This document shows, one piece after another, positions 26,650 through 36,203 of a DNA stretch of 64,000 bases (position 1 is the stretch's first letter; each line of letters opens with the position of its first letter). Source of the DNA: Legionellaceae bacterium (GTDB lineage Bacteria > Pseudomonadota > Gammaproteobacteria > Legionellales > Legionellaceae); the NCBI GenBank assembly GCA_029210265.1, contig JARGNP010000003.1, forward strand, positions 42,037 through 106,036. Direction: 5' to 3'. Below the pieces are notes generated by a model that made no database searches, was not told the origin of the DNA, and saw only the letters and a program-made list of their open reading frames with translations. The translations under genes and the position numbers were made by a program.

Positions 26650-27936
26650 GTGCCCGTAGAAATAGAAAATATACTTGTATTTGGAGACAGTCTGTCAGAT
26701 CGAGGGACTATGGCTGATAGCGCATTGGCAGCCTTCAGTGGACTGTGGGGGACTTCACCTCATGGCCGTTTTACCAATGGTTTCGTTTGGCTTGATTATT
26801 TTATTCGACAATTAAAAACAGAAGGTGAAGTACAACTTGTACCACCACAGTTTGAAAAAAAACATCATCTTTTTTCCATCAGTAATGATGAATATGTAGG
26901 GATCAAAACTGCACCCGTTTTTGCACGAACCTATTGTATCGGCGGCATGACATCCTATGATTATTCATCCAACCTTACGCCTGGAAAATTTATGCGTAAT
27001 GCAACCTCACAATTTTTAGAAAATTTAGATAGTCTTCGAGAGAAAGCACTACAATACGACACGTCTATGCACTTAGGTGAGGATGAAAAAAGAAAAACTT
27101 TAGTGGTTGAGTGGTCAGGTGCTAACGATCTTGTCACCGTGAATCCAAACCCTACCATGGACGCCGCCAAGCTTGCTGTCACCGCGCGCATTCAGCATGT
27201 TGAACACCTGATAGAGCAAGGATACGTACATTTTGTATTGTTTAACTTGGCTGATTTATCGTTAACACCTCGCTACCAAAATAAATCAGATGCTCTGAGG
27301 CAACAAGCGCATGATGTCAGTGAATATTTTAATCAAGAACTGCAAACTCAACTGGAAAACTTAAAAATCAATCATCCAGGCTGCCAACTGAATATCTTTG
27401 ATGCCAATGGACTATTCTGTGACGCCTATGAAAATCCTAATAAATACGCGCTCGATGAATCTAAAAAAGCACAACCGTTTTTAGAATCTGATGCATTCAA
27501 AGATGATGATCCCAGTACGACGGCTGAAGGTTTTATGTTTTGGGATGATGTGCATCCAACCGAAGCCGTGCATTTAACGCTCGGTCGCGCGTTTTACCAA
27601 CAAGCCTTTGTACCCAACTATGTGTTTAACTTTACTGAGCAGCCTTTAGTTCGACAATTTCAAAAAATGTACGGCGTGCGTTTAGAAGATGATATACAAA
27701 ATCAATGCATGCCAAGAGCAAAAAGTTTTGATTATTCAGCTGAAGATCTTCATGTCGATAATATCATTCGTCATGGCTTATTCCAGGACGGGAAACGAAC
27801 GAACGACGTCATGCAAACACTGCAATGGATGGACAACAAAGGCGTATGCACCAGTGACGACACCATACTTCAGGAGGCATTTACAGCTGCATACGATCAA
27901 GATGAAAGCCGAACTTCGGATCTATCTCGCAAATAA
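26650..27936 (+). CDS. GDSL/SGNH-family lipase-acyltransferase with C-terminal extension
   Basis: 428 residues from a GTG start with AAGGAG nine bases upstream. Catalytic blocks: FGDSLSDRG (Ser14), a Gly-Asn block VEWSGANDLV (Gly157, Asn159), and WDDVHPTEAVH (Asp299, His302), in the order of thermolabile hemolysin/PlaA-type phospholipases. About 100 residues follow the catalytic core, with no recognised domain. Unlike the type II-secreted Legionella enzymes it lacks an N-terminal signal peptide. It is therefore cytoplasmic or exported by another route, possibly type IV. It is convergent with the aminotransferase gene, 15 bases away. Confidence 0.88.
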   Translation: MPVEIENILVFGDSLSDRGTMADSALAAFSGLWGTSPHGRFTNGFVWLDYFIRQLKTEGEVQLVPPQFEKKHHLFSISNDEYVGIKTAPVFARTYCIGGMTSYDYSSNLTPGKFMRNATSQFLENLDSLREKALQYDTSMHLGEDEKRKTLVVEWSGANDLVTVNPNPTMDAAKLAVTARIQHVEHLIEQGYVHFVLFNLADLSLTPRYQNKSDALRQQAHDVSEYFNQELQTQLENLKINHPGCQLNIFDANGLFCDAYENPNKYALDESKKAQPFLESDAFKDDDPSTTAEGFMFWDDVHPTEAVHLTLGRAFYQQAFVPNYVFNFTEQPLVRQFQKMYGVRLEDDIQNQCMPRAKSFDYSAEDLHVDNIIRHGLFQDGKRTNDVMQTLQWMDNKGVCTSDDTILQEAFTAAYDQDESRTSDLSRK

Positions 27937-27951
27937 GATGTGTATCGGTAC

Positions 27952-29223
27952 CTATGTTTTCATGAGCGTTTGAATCGATTTTTCAATCGCTTCGAACGCT
28001 CGTGTCAATTCTTTGTCTGTAATCACTAATGGCATTAATGTTCTTAAAACATTCCCATGCAGGCCTGAAGACATCAAAATAACGCCATTATTTAAAGCAC
28101 GTGTCATGACCTGATGTAAAAATTCGGCATCGGGTTTACCTGTTGAGTCAATAAATTCAATCCCCACCATCGCCCCTAAACCACGAATATTACCAATGCA
28201 ATGATATTGTGTTTTTATGTATTCAAAAAAGGTTTTAGTTTGGTTGCCAATATCAACAGCACGTTCCGCTAGGCGCTGTTTTTTATAAATAGAAAGTGTT
28301 GCTAATGCGGCAGCACACGCCAAAGGATTACCACAAAAGGTTCCTCCTATGCCACCGATATGAGATGCATCCATCAGCTGTTTTTTTCCTACGACTGCTG
28401 ACAAGGGCATACCTGACGCAATGGACTTACCTAGAGCCATCAAATCAGGTACAACGTTAAAATGCTCCATTGCAAACATTTTTCCTGTGCGACAAAATCC
28501 GGTCTGAACTTCGTCAGCAATCATCAGAATTCCTCGCTCAGTGCATAATGCTCGTAAGTGTTCAACGAACGCTTCAGGCATAGGGATAAATCCCCCCTCT
28601 CCTAACTCCGGCTCAAAAATAATCGCAGCAACCTCTTCTGCTGGAACATAACTACTAAAAATATGCTCCCAATAATCCGTATGATTTTTGATCGGAGTTA
28701 TCGCCGGATGTGGCACGCGATAAACTTCTGGTGCATAAGGCCCATACCCATATTTATAAGGTTTTGTTTTGCTTGTAAGGCTCATGGCCAATAAAGTTCG
28801 CCCATGAAAAGCTAAATCAAAGCAAATAATAGCAGAACGTTTTGTGGCATAACGTGCTATTTTAATCGCATTTTCAACCGCCTCCGCACCTGAGTTAAAA
28901 AGAGCCGTTTGTTTTTCATCTTCTCCGGGAGTTATTTGGCAAAGCGTTTTCGCAAGCTCAAGGTAGGGCTGATAATTAAATATATTAATGGATGGCTGAA
29001 TGTATTTTTCAGCTTGCGCTTGAATTGCTGTGACAACTTCATTCGGGCAGTGTCCTGCATTAACGCATCCTATTCCACCAACAAAATCGATATATTCTTT
29101 GCCTTCGCTATCCCATACTATCGCACCTTTTGCTTTGCTCACGGCAACCGTTGTGAGCTGAAAAACAGCTTTGGGAAGGTAGGTTTCACGCATAGATTGA
29201 AGTTTATTGCTAGAAAAAATCAT
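27952..29223 (-). CDS. gabT: 4-aminobutyrate aminotransferase-type class III aminotransferase
   Basis: PLP-dependent transfer of the amino group from 4-aminobutyrate (or a similar omega-amine) to 2-oxoglutarate. 423 residues. Seen: the [16 protein letters not shown] pyridoxal segment, [29 protein letters not shown], the Schiff-base lysine in [17 protein letters not shown], and [22 protein letters not shown] precedes the ATG. No gabD lies beside it, so the precise omega-amine substrate is open. Confidence 0.9.
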   Translation of the reverse strand: MIFSSNKLQSMRETYLPKAVFQLTTVAVSKAKGAIVWDSEGKEYIDFVGGIGCVNAGHCPNEVVTAIQAQAEKYIQPSINIFNYQPYLELAKTLCQITPGEDEKQTALFNSGAEAVENAIKIARYATKRSAIICFDLAFHGRTLLAMSLTSKTKPYKYGYGPYAPEVYRVPHPAITPIKNHTDYWEHIFSSYVPAEEVAAIIFEPELGEGGFIPMPEAFVEHLRALCTERGILMIADEVQTGFCRTGKMFAMEHFNVVPDLMALGKSIASGMPLSAVVGKKQLMDASHIGGIGGTFCGNPLACAAALATLSIYKKQRLAERAVDIGNQTKTFFEYIKTQYHCIGNIRGLGAMVGIEFIDSTGKPDAEFLHQVMTRALNNGVILMSSGLHGNVLRTLMPLVITDKELTRAFEAIEKSIQTLMKT

Positions 29224-29304
29224 AATTTCCTCGTTTCCTCACGACATGGTTAGCTATACCTTATCCTTAACCAATAGACTGTTTATTATCGGCAATCAAA
29301 TTTA

Positions 29305-29338
29305 TAATCAAAGAAAGAGCACCTGAGTAGGTACTCTT
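29305..29338 (-). terminator. intrinsic terminator of the beta-oxidation pair
   Basis: On the minus strand AAGAG-T-ACCT and AGGT-G-CTCTT form a 9-bp stem with one mismatch around an ACTC loop, followed by the T-rich TCTTTGATTATA. It starts just after the thiolase stop. Confidence 0.55.
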
Positions 29339-29348
29339 ATTCGTGTAT

Positions 29349-30536
29349 TTACATCGCCTCAAAAATTGCAGCGGCACCCATGCCTGTTCCAATACACATT
29401 GTCACCATGCCGTACTTTCCTCCTGTACGGCGCAGGCCGTGCAAGAGCGTCGCGGCTTTAATCGTACCTGTAGCACCTAACGGGTGCCCTAATGCAATCG
29501 CGCCACCCAATGGGTTTACTTTATCACGCGGTAAACCCAGCGTTTCAATCACAGCTAACGCTTGTGCCGCAAATGCCTCGTTGAGCTCAATCCAATCCAT
29601 TTGCTCTAAACTTAATCCCGCTTGCTTAAGTGCTAATGGAATCGCATGAATCGGTCCAATACCCATCACCTCAGGTGGTACACCGGCTACAGCAAAGCTT
29701 AATAAGCGCCCCAAAGGTTTTAAGTTATACGCTTTGAGCGCTGCTTCGTTGGCAAGTAATGCAATACCGGCACCATCACTCATTTGTGATGTATTACCGG
29801 CAGTTACACACCCTGTACGTGCAAACACAGGTTTTAAGCGCGAAATAGTTTCATACGACGTCCCTGCGCGTGGGCCTTCGTCTTGGCTCACCCATTTTTC
29901 TTTGATATGCACAGCGCCCGTGTTTAAATCTGGACGTCGCTGTTTAACTAAAACAGGTACGATTTCGTCTGTAAAATCACCACGCTCTTGAGCCGCTAAA
30001 GCCCGACGATGACTTTCAACCGCGAAATTATCTTGAGCTTCGCGTGAAACACCCCATTTAGCCGCTACTTTTTCTGCCGTAATTCCCATACCGTAGGCAA
30101 TCCCAACATGCTCGTTTTCGAAAATAGCAGGATTGGTCGTATATTTATTACCACCGAGCGGCACACTCGACATACTCTCCACGCCCCCAGCTAATGCAAG
30201 TGCGGGCACGTCACCCGCTGGCATGCTGGCAGCAGCTGTTGCAATACTTTGCACGCCTGATGAACAAAAACGATTAATCGTCATAGCAGGAACAGAGTCT
30301 GGTAACCCACTGAGTAAACTTGCGATGCGGGCCACGTTCATGCCTTGCTCAGCTTCAGGCATTGCACATCCAATCACAACATCTTGAATAGCGGCCCAAT
30401 CAAGATGTGTATAACGCGCTCTTAATGCTTGTATGGTGCAACCTAATAAATCATCCGGCAACGTGTGTTTAAACACACCTCGAGGCGCTTTTCCGACGGG
30501 GGTACGTAAAATATCCACCACATACATCTGTGTCAT
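29349..30536 (-). CDS. fadA: acetyl-CoA C-acyltransferase (thiolase)
   Basis: Cleaves 3-ketoacyl-CoA to acetyl-CoA and a shortened acyl-CoA. 395 residues. Seen: the active Cys in NRFCSSGVQSIATAA, GGVESMSSVP, NEAFAAQALAV with the catalytic His region, GGAIALGHPLGATGT, and the C-terminal CIGTGMGAA with the second Cys. AGGAGAG precedes the start. It follows the multifunctional dehydrogenase/hydratase gene by 32 bases as the second gene of a beta-oxidation operon. Confidence 0.94.
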   Translation of the reverse strand: MTQMYVVDILRTPVGKAPRGVFKHTLPDDLLGCTIQALRARYTHLDWAAIQDVVIGCAMPEAEQGMNVARIASLLSGLPDSVPAMTINRFCSSGVQSIATAAASMPAGDVPALALAGGVESMSSVPLGGNKYTTNPAIFENEHVGIAYGMGITAEKVAAKWGVSREAQDNFAVESHRRALAAQERGDFTDEIVPVLVKQRRPDLNTGAVHIKEKWVSQDEGPRAGTSYETISRLKPVFARTGCVTAGNTSQMSDGAGIALLANEAALKAYNLKPLGRLLSFAVAGVPPEVMGIGPIHAIPLALKQAGLSLEQMDWIELNEAFAAQALAVIETLGLPRDKVNPLGGAIALGHPLGATGTIKAATLLHGLRRTGGKYGMVTMCIGTGMGAAAIFEAM

Positions 30537-30568
30537 GCGTTACTCTCCTTGTTTTTATGCACTTACGC

Positions 30569-32914
30569 CTAATTTCTCAGGGGTTTTCCAGTTGTTAAAA
30601 TATGCTTAATGCGTGCTTGTGTCAGCGGTGTTTCAGCCAAACGCATAAACGCGGCATGCTCTAAACGCAGCACCCACGCTTCATCAACTTCTGTTCCTGC
30701 ATCAACATCACCACCACACATCACGTAGGCTAATTCTGAAGCTAAAAAAGCATCGTGTTCGCTGATAAATCCGCCTTCTTTCATGTTTTCAATAAATGCT
30801 TTAAGTTGTGCGGTACCTGCGCGACCGGCAACTTTAAAGCGCGCTGAAAGAGGTGGCGTATAATTCAAAGCTTGCATCGATTTTATTTTCGCAAGCGCTG
30901 CAAATAAAACTTCATCGGCATGCATCACCCAGGTATCCGTCGCCTTCAAAAACCCACGCTGCTGCGCTTCAGCGGCACTTCCTGCCACCGTTGCCATGGC
31001 AGCTTGTTCAAAATACGGCTGCAAACGTGGCATAATATCCCGTCCTACGGTTTCTGCCGCTGCGCGCAGTGCAAACTCTTTTGAGCCACCACCAGCCGGT
31101 ATTAACCCCACCCCAGCTTCAACTAGACCTGGATAAGATTCAAATGCAGCTACAACAGCGTCACTTTGCATCAGCAATTCACAACCACCGCCAAGTGCAC
31201 GCCCTCTTAATGCCGACACCACAGGAATCGTACTGTATTTTACGCGCATCAACACATCTTGAAAATCATGGACCATCGCGGCCAAAGCCTCTATTTTTCC
31301 CGCCTCAAGAAACGCAGCAACACCCGCCAAATCAGCACCAGAACTAAAATTACCCGCATTTTTTTGATAAACAATCATGCCTTGGCAACGGGCTTCAGCC
31401 ACGGCCACGGCTTCAAACAAGCCATCTAACACAGCCTGACTAATCGTATTTGATTTGGTCTTAAACGAAAGCACCGCGACATCATCTTTAAGCTCAGATA
31501 AACACACGCCTTCGTTTTTAAATAAAATATTTTTTTGTGTTGGAGCAATTTGGCGTTGATACACCGGTAATTTACGGGAGCCTTGATAATCAACCAACTC
31601 AGGCGAAAAAGCTTGTCCTTCACGATAGAATTCAAAATTATCACTTGCTAACCAAGCGGGAAGAGGCGCATCACACATGCTTGTGTTTGCCGCAATTGAT
31701 TCTTGAAGCCATGCAGATGTATCCGCCACACCAAACGCTTGCCAGGTTTCAAACGGACCTTGTTGCCAACCAAACCCCCAACACAGTGCAGAATCCACAT
31801 CTCGCACATTATTCGCAATATTTTCCAGGTGAAAAGCTGAATAATGAAACAAGTCACAAAAGCATGAACGCAATAATTCAGCTTGAGGCGAATCTAATTT
31901 TAATAAAGCCGCCATACGTGCTTTAGGATCGGCTAATTTGAACACGGCTTTAATATCATCGTGAACACCACGTTCTGACGGCCTATAATCACCCAGCTCA
32001 ATATCATACACATCAATCGCTTTACCACGTTTACGATAGATACCCTGACCTGTTTTTTGGCCAAGATGACCGGCCTCAATTAAATTCAATAACCATGTGG
32101 GTAATTTAAAATAGGCATGCCATGGATCAGCTTCTAACCCTTCATGCATGGTATGAATCACGTGCTGCAACGTATCAAGCCCCACCACATCCATGGTTCT
32201 AAACGTGGCTGATTTAGGCCGGCCTAATAACCCCCCGGTGAGGGCATCCACTTCCTCAAGCCCCAAACCTAAACGCTCGGCATGATAGAGCGTTGCCAGA
32301 AGCGAAAATACGCCAATACGATTTGCAATAAAATTAGGGGTGTCTTTGGCACGAACCACGCCTTTGCCTAAACGGCTGGTAAGCCACGTTTCGAGTTGAT
32401 CTAATAATTCAGGGGACGTCTGTTGTGCTGGAATCAGTTCGGCTAAATGCATGTAACGCGGTGGATTAAAAAAGTGCACACCACAAAAACGCTCGCGCTG
32501 CGCTTCAGGAAAAATTTCAGCCAAGGCATTAATACTCAGGCCCGACGTATTACTCACCACAATGGTGTTTGAATTTAAATACGGCGCTATTTTAGCATAG
32601 AGCGCTTCTTTCCAATCGAGTCGTTCTGCAATCGCCTCAATAATTAAATCGCACTCAGCAAGTTCACCTAAATCGGTTTCATATTGACGAGCTAACAGCA
32701 ATCCCGCCGTTTGTTTTGTTCCAAGCGGCGAAGGCTTTAATTTGGTGAGTTTTTTAATGCCTTGATTCACCACAGCATACGCATCACCCTCTTGACCGGG
32801 TAAATCATATAAACGCGTTTCAATGCCTGCATTCACCACATGCGCTGCAATTTGAGCACCCATCACACCCGCACCCAGTACGGCAACTTTTTTAATAAAC
32901 ACTTGCTCCTTCAT
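30569..32914 (-). CDS. 3-hydroxyacyl-CoA dehydrogenase/enoyl-CoA hydratase, FadN-type
   Basis: 781 residues. The dehydrogenase half comes first: the NAD motif VAVLGAGVMGAQIAAHV, HFFNPPRYMHLAELIP, and the HADH C-terminal domain with NRIGVFSL. The crotonase/hydratase half follows, with SGADLAGVAAF and ALRGRALGGGCELLM. This order is the reverse of E. coli FadB and matches Bacillus FadN-type proteins. The start used is ATG; a GTG one codon earlier is possible, and a GTG seven codons in (after AAGGAG) cannot be excluded. With the downstream thiolase it forms a complete hydratase-dehydrogenase-thiolase unit. The acyl-CoA dehydrogenase that would feed etfAB is not in the window. Confidence 0.93.
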   Translation of the reverse strand: MKEQVFIKKVAVLGAGVMGAQIAAHVVNAGIETRLYDLPGQEGDAYAVVNQGIKKLTKLKPSPLGTKQTAGLLLARQYETDLGELAECDLIIEAIAERLDWKEALYAKIAPYLNSNTIVVSNTSGLSINALAEIFPEAQRERFCGVHFFNPPRYMHLAELIPAQQTSPELLDQLETWLTSRLGKGVVRAKDTPNFIANRIGVFSLLATLYHAERLGLGLEEVDALTGGLLGRPKSATFRTMDVVGLDTLQHVIHTMHEGLEADPWHAYFKLPTWLLNLIEAGHLGQKTGQGIYRKRGKAIDVYDIELGDYRPSERGVHDDIKAVFKLADPKARMAALLKLDSPQAELLRSCFCDLFHYSAFHLENIANNVRDVDSALCWGFGWQQGPFETWQAFGVADTSAWLQESIAANTSMCDAPLPAWLASDNFEFYREGQAFSPELVDYQGSRKLPVYQRQIAPTQKNILFKNEGVCLSELKDDVAVLSFKTKSNTISQAVLDGLFEAVAVAEARCQGMIVYQKNAGNFSSGADLAGVAAFLEAGKIEALAAMVHDFQDVLMRVKYSTIPVVSALRGRALGGGCELLMQSDAVVAAFESYPGLVEAGVGLIPAGGGSKEFALRAAAETVGRDIMPRLQPYFEQAAMATVAGSAAEAQQRGFLKATDTWVMHADEVLFAALAKIKSMQALNYTPPLSARFKVAGRAGTAQLKAFIENMKEGGFISEHDAFLASELAYVMCGGDVDAGTEVDEAWVLRLEHAAFMRLAETPLTQARIKHILTTGKPLRN

Positions 32915-33052
32915 CACGCTTAAAGTCCTTTTAAAAATACATGTGAAAGATAGTATACCCCCAAATATATAAAATAATAATACGTGGCTCTAGACAGCGA
33001 CCGCGCGATCCGTTTTACTCTTAATATAAATATTATGAATGTAATGGATTAG

Positions 33053-33826
33053 ATGTTGTACTTGCTTATGCTTCGATTGCTTTCTATCTTATTGTTTTTA
33101 CTGTGTGCTTTTAAATCCTACGCGATGGGAAGTAATCTCAATTGGGATCACGCCGTCGACGAAGCCATTACGTCTTACGGCCTGCCCGTCGAACCCAAAC
33201 TCACGCAAAAATTTTCAAAAGCGGGTATCCACTACCCGCCTGATGACATTGCGCTACTTGCCTTTAAACAAGAGCAACATATGCAGCTTTGGGCTAAAAA
33301 TAATCATCAAGCTTGGCGTCATGTTCATACTTACCCGCTCACCGCATCCAGCGGACACTCAGGCCCCAAGCTTAGAGAAGGCGACAGACAAATTCCTGAA
33401 GGCATGTATCATATTACTTATCTTAATCCGTTTAGTAATATGCATTTATCCATGAAAATTAACTACCCGAATGCCTTCGATCGCCAACACGCAAGCGCCG
33501 AACGACGACGCAGGTTAGGCAGTAATATTTTTATTCATGGTAAAACGTATTCTGTAGGCTGCCTTGCTGTAGGAGATAAAGCCATCGACGAGTTATTCTT
33601 GCTCACGCATCGCGTAGGACTTGAACATGTCCAACTGATTATCGCACCCAATGATTTACGTCGCGCAAAACCCATCAAATCAACGCTCAATCAACCTCGT
33701 TGGGTACCCACGCTGTATCAAAATATTAGGGTGGCGCTAAACCAGTTTCCTCTGGAGCATAAACCTCATCTTCAAGCATCTCTTCATGAGAACTCTGATT
33801 CGAGTCTTCAATATATTCCGAAATAA
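33053..33826 (+). CDS. YkuD-type L,D-transpeptidase family protein
   Basis: 257 residues. A hydrophobic N-terminal signal (about residues 1-24) is followed by the YkuD domain with the catalytic motif IHGKTYSVGCLAVGDKA (His and Cys) and the preceding IPEGMYHI strand. Such enzymes form 3-3 cross-links or attach lipoproteins to peptidoglycan in the periplasm. The last 33 codons overlap in antisense the 3' end of the convergent membrane-protein gene. That C-terminal tail is polar, lies outside the domain and may be a read-through extension. Confidence 0.85.
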   Translation: MLYLLMLRLLSILLFLLCAFKSYAMGSNLNWDHAVDEAITSYGLPVEPKLTQKFSKAGIHYPPDDIALLAFKQEQHMQLWAKNNHQAWRHVHTYPLTASSGHSGPKLREGDRQIPEGMYHITYLNPFSNMHLSMKINYPNAFDRQHASAERRRRLGSNIFIHGKTYSVGCLAVGDKAIDELFLLTHRVGLEHVQLIIAPNDLRRAKPIKSTLNQPRWVPTLYQNIRVALNQFPLEHKPHLQASLHENSDSSLQYIPK

Positions 33827-35459
33827 CACCTGCCGTATAACTTATACCTATATATCCCACAATAATAGCTACAACAGCACTTACCGTAGCTATAGATATA
33901 GCAATCATAAATAAAAATGAGCTTGCAAATGTTATACCCGCCACAGCCAACATACCTGTTGCAGCTGACAGTTCGCCGGCAATTAAGCCATAACCAGCAC
34001 TAATCACAAGGGCCGCACCCAGAGCTCGAGGAAAATCTTCTATTACAAATTCTCGATCAATCTCAATCGCCGCATTCCATAAATCAGAAGAAAATTCAAA
34101 TTTACAGGCCGTAATAAAAATATCGATCAAAAATGCGCCCAATATAACCCCATATACAAAAGAGGTAACGAGCAGAGCTAAGGCAGGAAAGGCCAACAAA
34201 GCCATAACACCTAAATCTCCTACGCAAAGTAACACGGCGATTAAAGATAATCCAAGCATGCTTAGTAGAAGCTCTCTCCACTCCTTCATTATTTTAGAGG
34301 TCTTTATGCGTGACTTTGAAAAGTCACGAAGCGCTCTAAAGCTGAGCCGTAGCTGTTGTAATTCCTGTGTTTCAGGTGATGCAACATAATCACTAAACAT
34401 ACCTAAGCGCGGGTAGTTCCGGCGAGTATACAAACGCTGAATATGGTCCTCTCGAAGCACTGCATCCGTCGCCCGCCGGAAAGTAAGCAAGTGATTCATG
34501 TCTTGAGTTGAGTTACTCCAGTCTGTCATAGCTGTTCGTAATTCAGCCCAACTTTGAGTTACGCTCGCGCTATCTTCAGCTGATAGATTAGGTACACTCG
34601 CTTCTAAAGCTGTTAGTGCTGCTTCAACGTTAGCGATCTCCGTTTGCATATCAGGTCTTACCGGCATAAATCCCTGTCGCGTACCAATTAGCATTTGACG
34701 GAGCCATTCCGGTAGAGGCGTATTATCAGGTTCAACCTCACGCGGGACATCAATATAACGTGTATCGCTACCCTCGGGGGGAGCAGGCAAGACAACGGGT
34801 TCATCGTGACCGATATGTTTGATTGAAGCTTGTAATAAAAGCTGAATAAATCTTAAGACATCGCCTGATGTCACGTTAGGATTGGTTGCACAAAATTCTG
34901 CGATGCGACCGCCAGCTAGCTGATTAATCGTTTCAAGTGTCAAATAAATGGAAAAACCATCACATTGTTCACCGCGTAAAAGCGCAAGGCATGTTTGAAT
35001 CTTCACATCAACCGGCTCATCGCTATCTAAAGGCCAAGCTGCGCTTAAATCTAACGGGGCTATGATTGCTTTTTGCTGAGCATTACTTAAAAGTAAACAA
35101 GGACGAACGATCCGTGCGAGTAGGACTGAACCTAATTTGTTAGATATTTCTTCAGAAGCATTGGAATTAATATCTAATGCATTTAAACAATCAACAACTC
35201 TTTCATCATCCTCAATAGCGATGTCAAACACACCTTGATGCTGCTCACCTAACAACTGCATTTTAAAATGCCATGCACGCGCTGCATCTTTCCAAACCAA
35301 CATCGTGCGCTCAAGCGGCCATGCATTCTCGGCTTCAGATTCAGGTGCTGTAGGTGTCAAATAGACGTGTGTTGGCTGAAGAAGCGTTAAAACACGCTCT
35401 ATATCACGTACAAATTCGTAGGGTTCAATAGGGGGAAGATTATCTGCGGGCATCAGCAA
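33726..35459 (-). CDS. hypothetical protein with two C-terminal membrane clusters (effector candidate)
   Basis: Not recognised. 577 residues without signal peptide. Residues 1-390 are soluble, largely helical and acidic. Two hydrophobic clusters follow, about 398-450 and 480-545, each able to form two or three membrane helices and separated by a charged segment. The last 27 residues are Glu/Ser-rich (SSHEEMLEDEVYAPEE), the E-block style of many Dot/Icm effectors. Its 3' end overlaps the L,D-transpeptidase gene by 101 bases in antisense. It is last in a minus-strand series behind hpt. Effector status is inference. Confidence 0.72.
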   Translation of the reverse strand: MLMPADNLPPIEPYEFVRDIERVLTLLQPTHVYLTPTAPESEAENAWPLERTMLVWKDAARAWHFKMQLLGEQHQGVFDIAIEDDERVVDCLNALDINSNASEEISNKLGSVLLARIVRPCLLLSNAQQKAIIAPLDLSAAWPLDSDEPVDVKIQTCLALLRGEQCDGFSIYLTLETINQLAGGRIAEFCATNPNVTSGDVLRFIQLLLQASIKHIGHDEPVVLPAPPEGSDTRYIDVPREVEPDNTPLPEWLRQMLIGTRQGFMPVRPDMQTEIANVEAALTALEASVPNLSAEDSASVTQSWAELRTAMTDWSNSTQDMNHLLTFRRATDAVLREDHIQRLYTRRNYPRLGMFSDYVASPETQELQQLRLSFRALRDFSKSRIKTSKIMKEWRELLLSMLGLSLIAVLLCVGDLGVMALLAFPALALLVTSFVYGVILGAFLIDIFITACKFEFSSDLWNAAIEIDREFVIEDFPRALGAALVISAGYGLIAGELSAATGMLAVAGITFASSFLFMIAISIATVSAVVAIIVGYIGISYTAGVISEYIEDSNQSSHEEMLEDEVYAPEETGLAPP

Positions 35460-35531
35460 TACCTATTTAGTCAAAGATGACCGCAGCATAACACGTGTTC
35501 AAAATAGACTCAACAAGAAACAAAAGCGAAC

Positions 35532-36098
35532 TTACTCGTGCTCAGGTGATACAACATAAATACCCGGTGCATTTCTTAGGTATTCTTGGTAGTCCATGCC
35601 ATAACCAAAAATAAAGTGGTCATCAACTTCTAAACCTACATAATCAGCATGCTGCACAGCGTTAGGTTCACGCTGATGATGTTTGTCGACTAAAACAGCT
35701 GTTTTGATGTCGTTAGCACCCATGGATTTGATTTCATCAATAATAGCTGAGAGTGTCACACCACCATCTAAAATATCATCAACAATAAGTACATTACGAC
35801 CTTTAAGATCGATGGTAGGCTTTGCGCGCCAATCAAGCTCGCCACCCTGTGTTTCACCACGATAACGCGTAGCATGTACGTAATTAACTTCGAGTGGAAA
35901 ATCTAAGCGTACGAGCAAATGGCCCATAGGAATTAAACCACCGACCATCACACATAAAACAACCGGGTTGGTATCATGTAGATCGTGTTTAATTTCAATA
36001 GCCATTTTATCGAGAGCAGCTTCAATTTGCTCAAGTGTGAATAGCTGGGTGGATTTATCGAATACATCTTGAATCAGGTTTGGATTAGAATCGGTCAT
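35532..36098 (-). CDS. hpt: hypoxanthine-guanine phosphoribosyltransferase
   Basis: Purine salvage: joins hypoxanthine or guanine to PRPP. 188 residues. The PRPP-binding signature is [17 protein letters not shown]; the flexible loop [13 protein letters not shown] and the VLVDKHHQR strand are in place. The length is typical of the short proteobacterial form. Cytoplasmic. Confidence 0.92.
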   Translation of the reverse strand: MTDSNPNLIQDVFDKSTQLFTLEQIEAALDKMAIEIKHDLHDTNPVVLCVMVGGLIPMGHLLVRLDFPLEVNYVHATRYRGETQGGELDWRAKPTIDLKGRNVLIVDDILDGGVTLSAIIDEIKSMGANDIKTAVLVDKHHQREPNAVQHADYVGLEVDDHFIFGYGMDYQEYLRNAPGIYVVSPEHE

Positions 36099-36203
36099 TA
36101 AAAAAGCTCAGCGGAGAAACAATCTCTAGTATACAAAATGCCGCGCTTTTATTCCAAGCATCTTTGCTATATTTCTAAAATAAATAAAATCATGCTTGCG
36201 TGC

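Noticed and set aside
27964..28001. Inverted repeat GAGCGTT...AACGCTC as terminator of the GDSL gene
   Set aside because: It lies within the last codons of gabT and has no T run on either strand, so coding constraint is enough to explain it.
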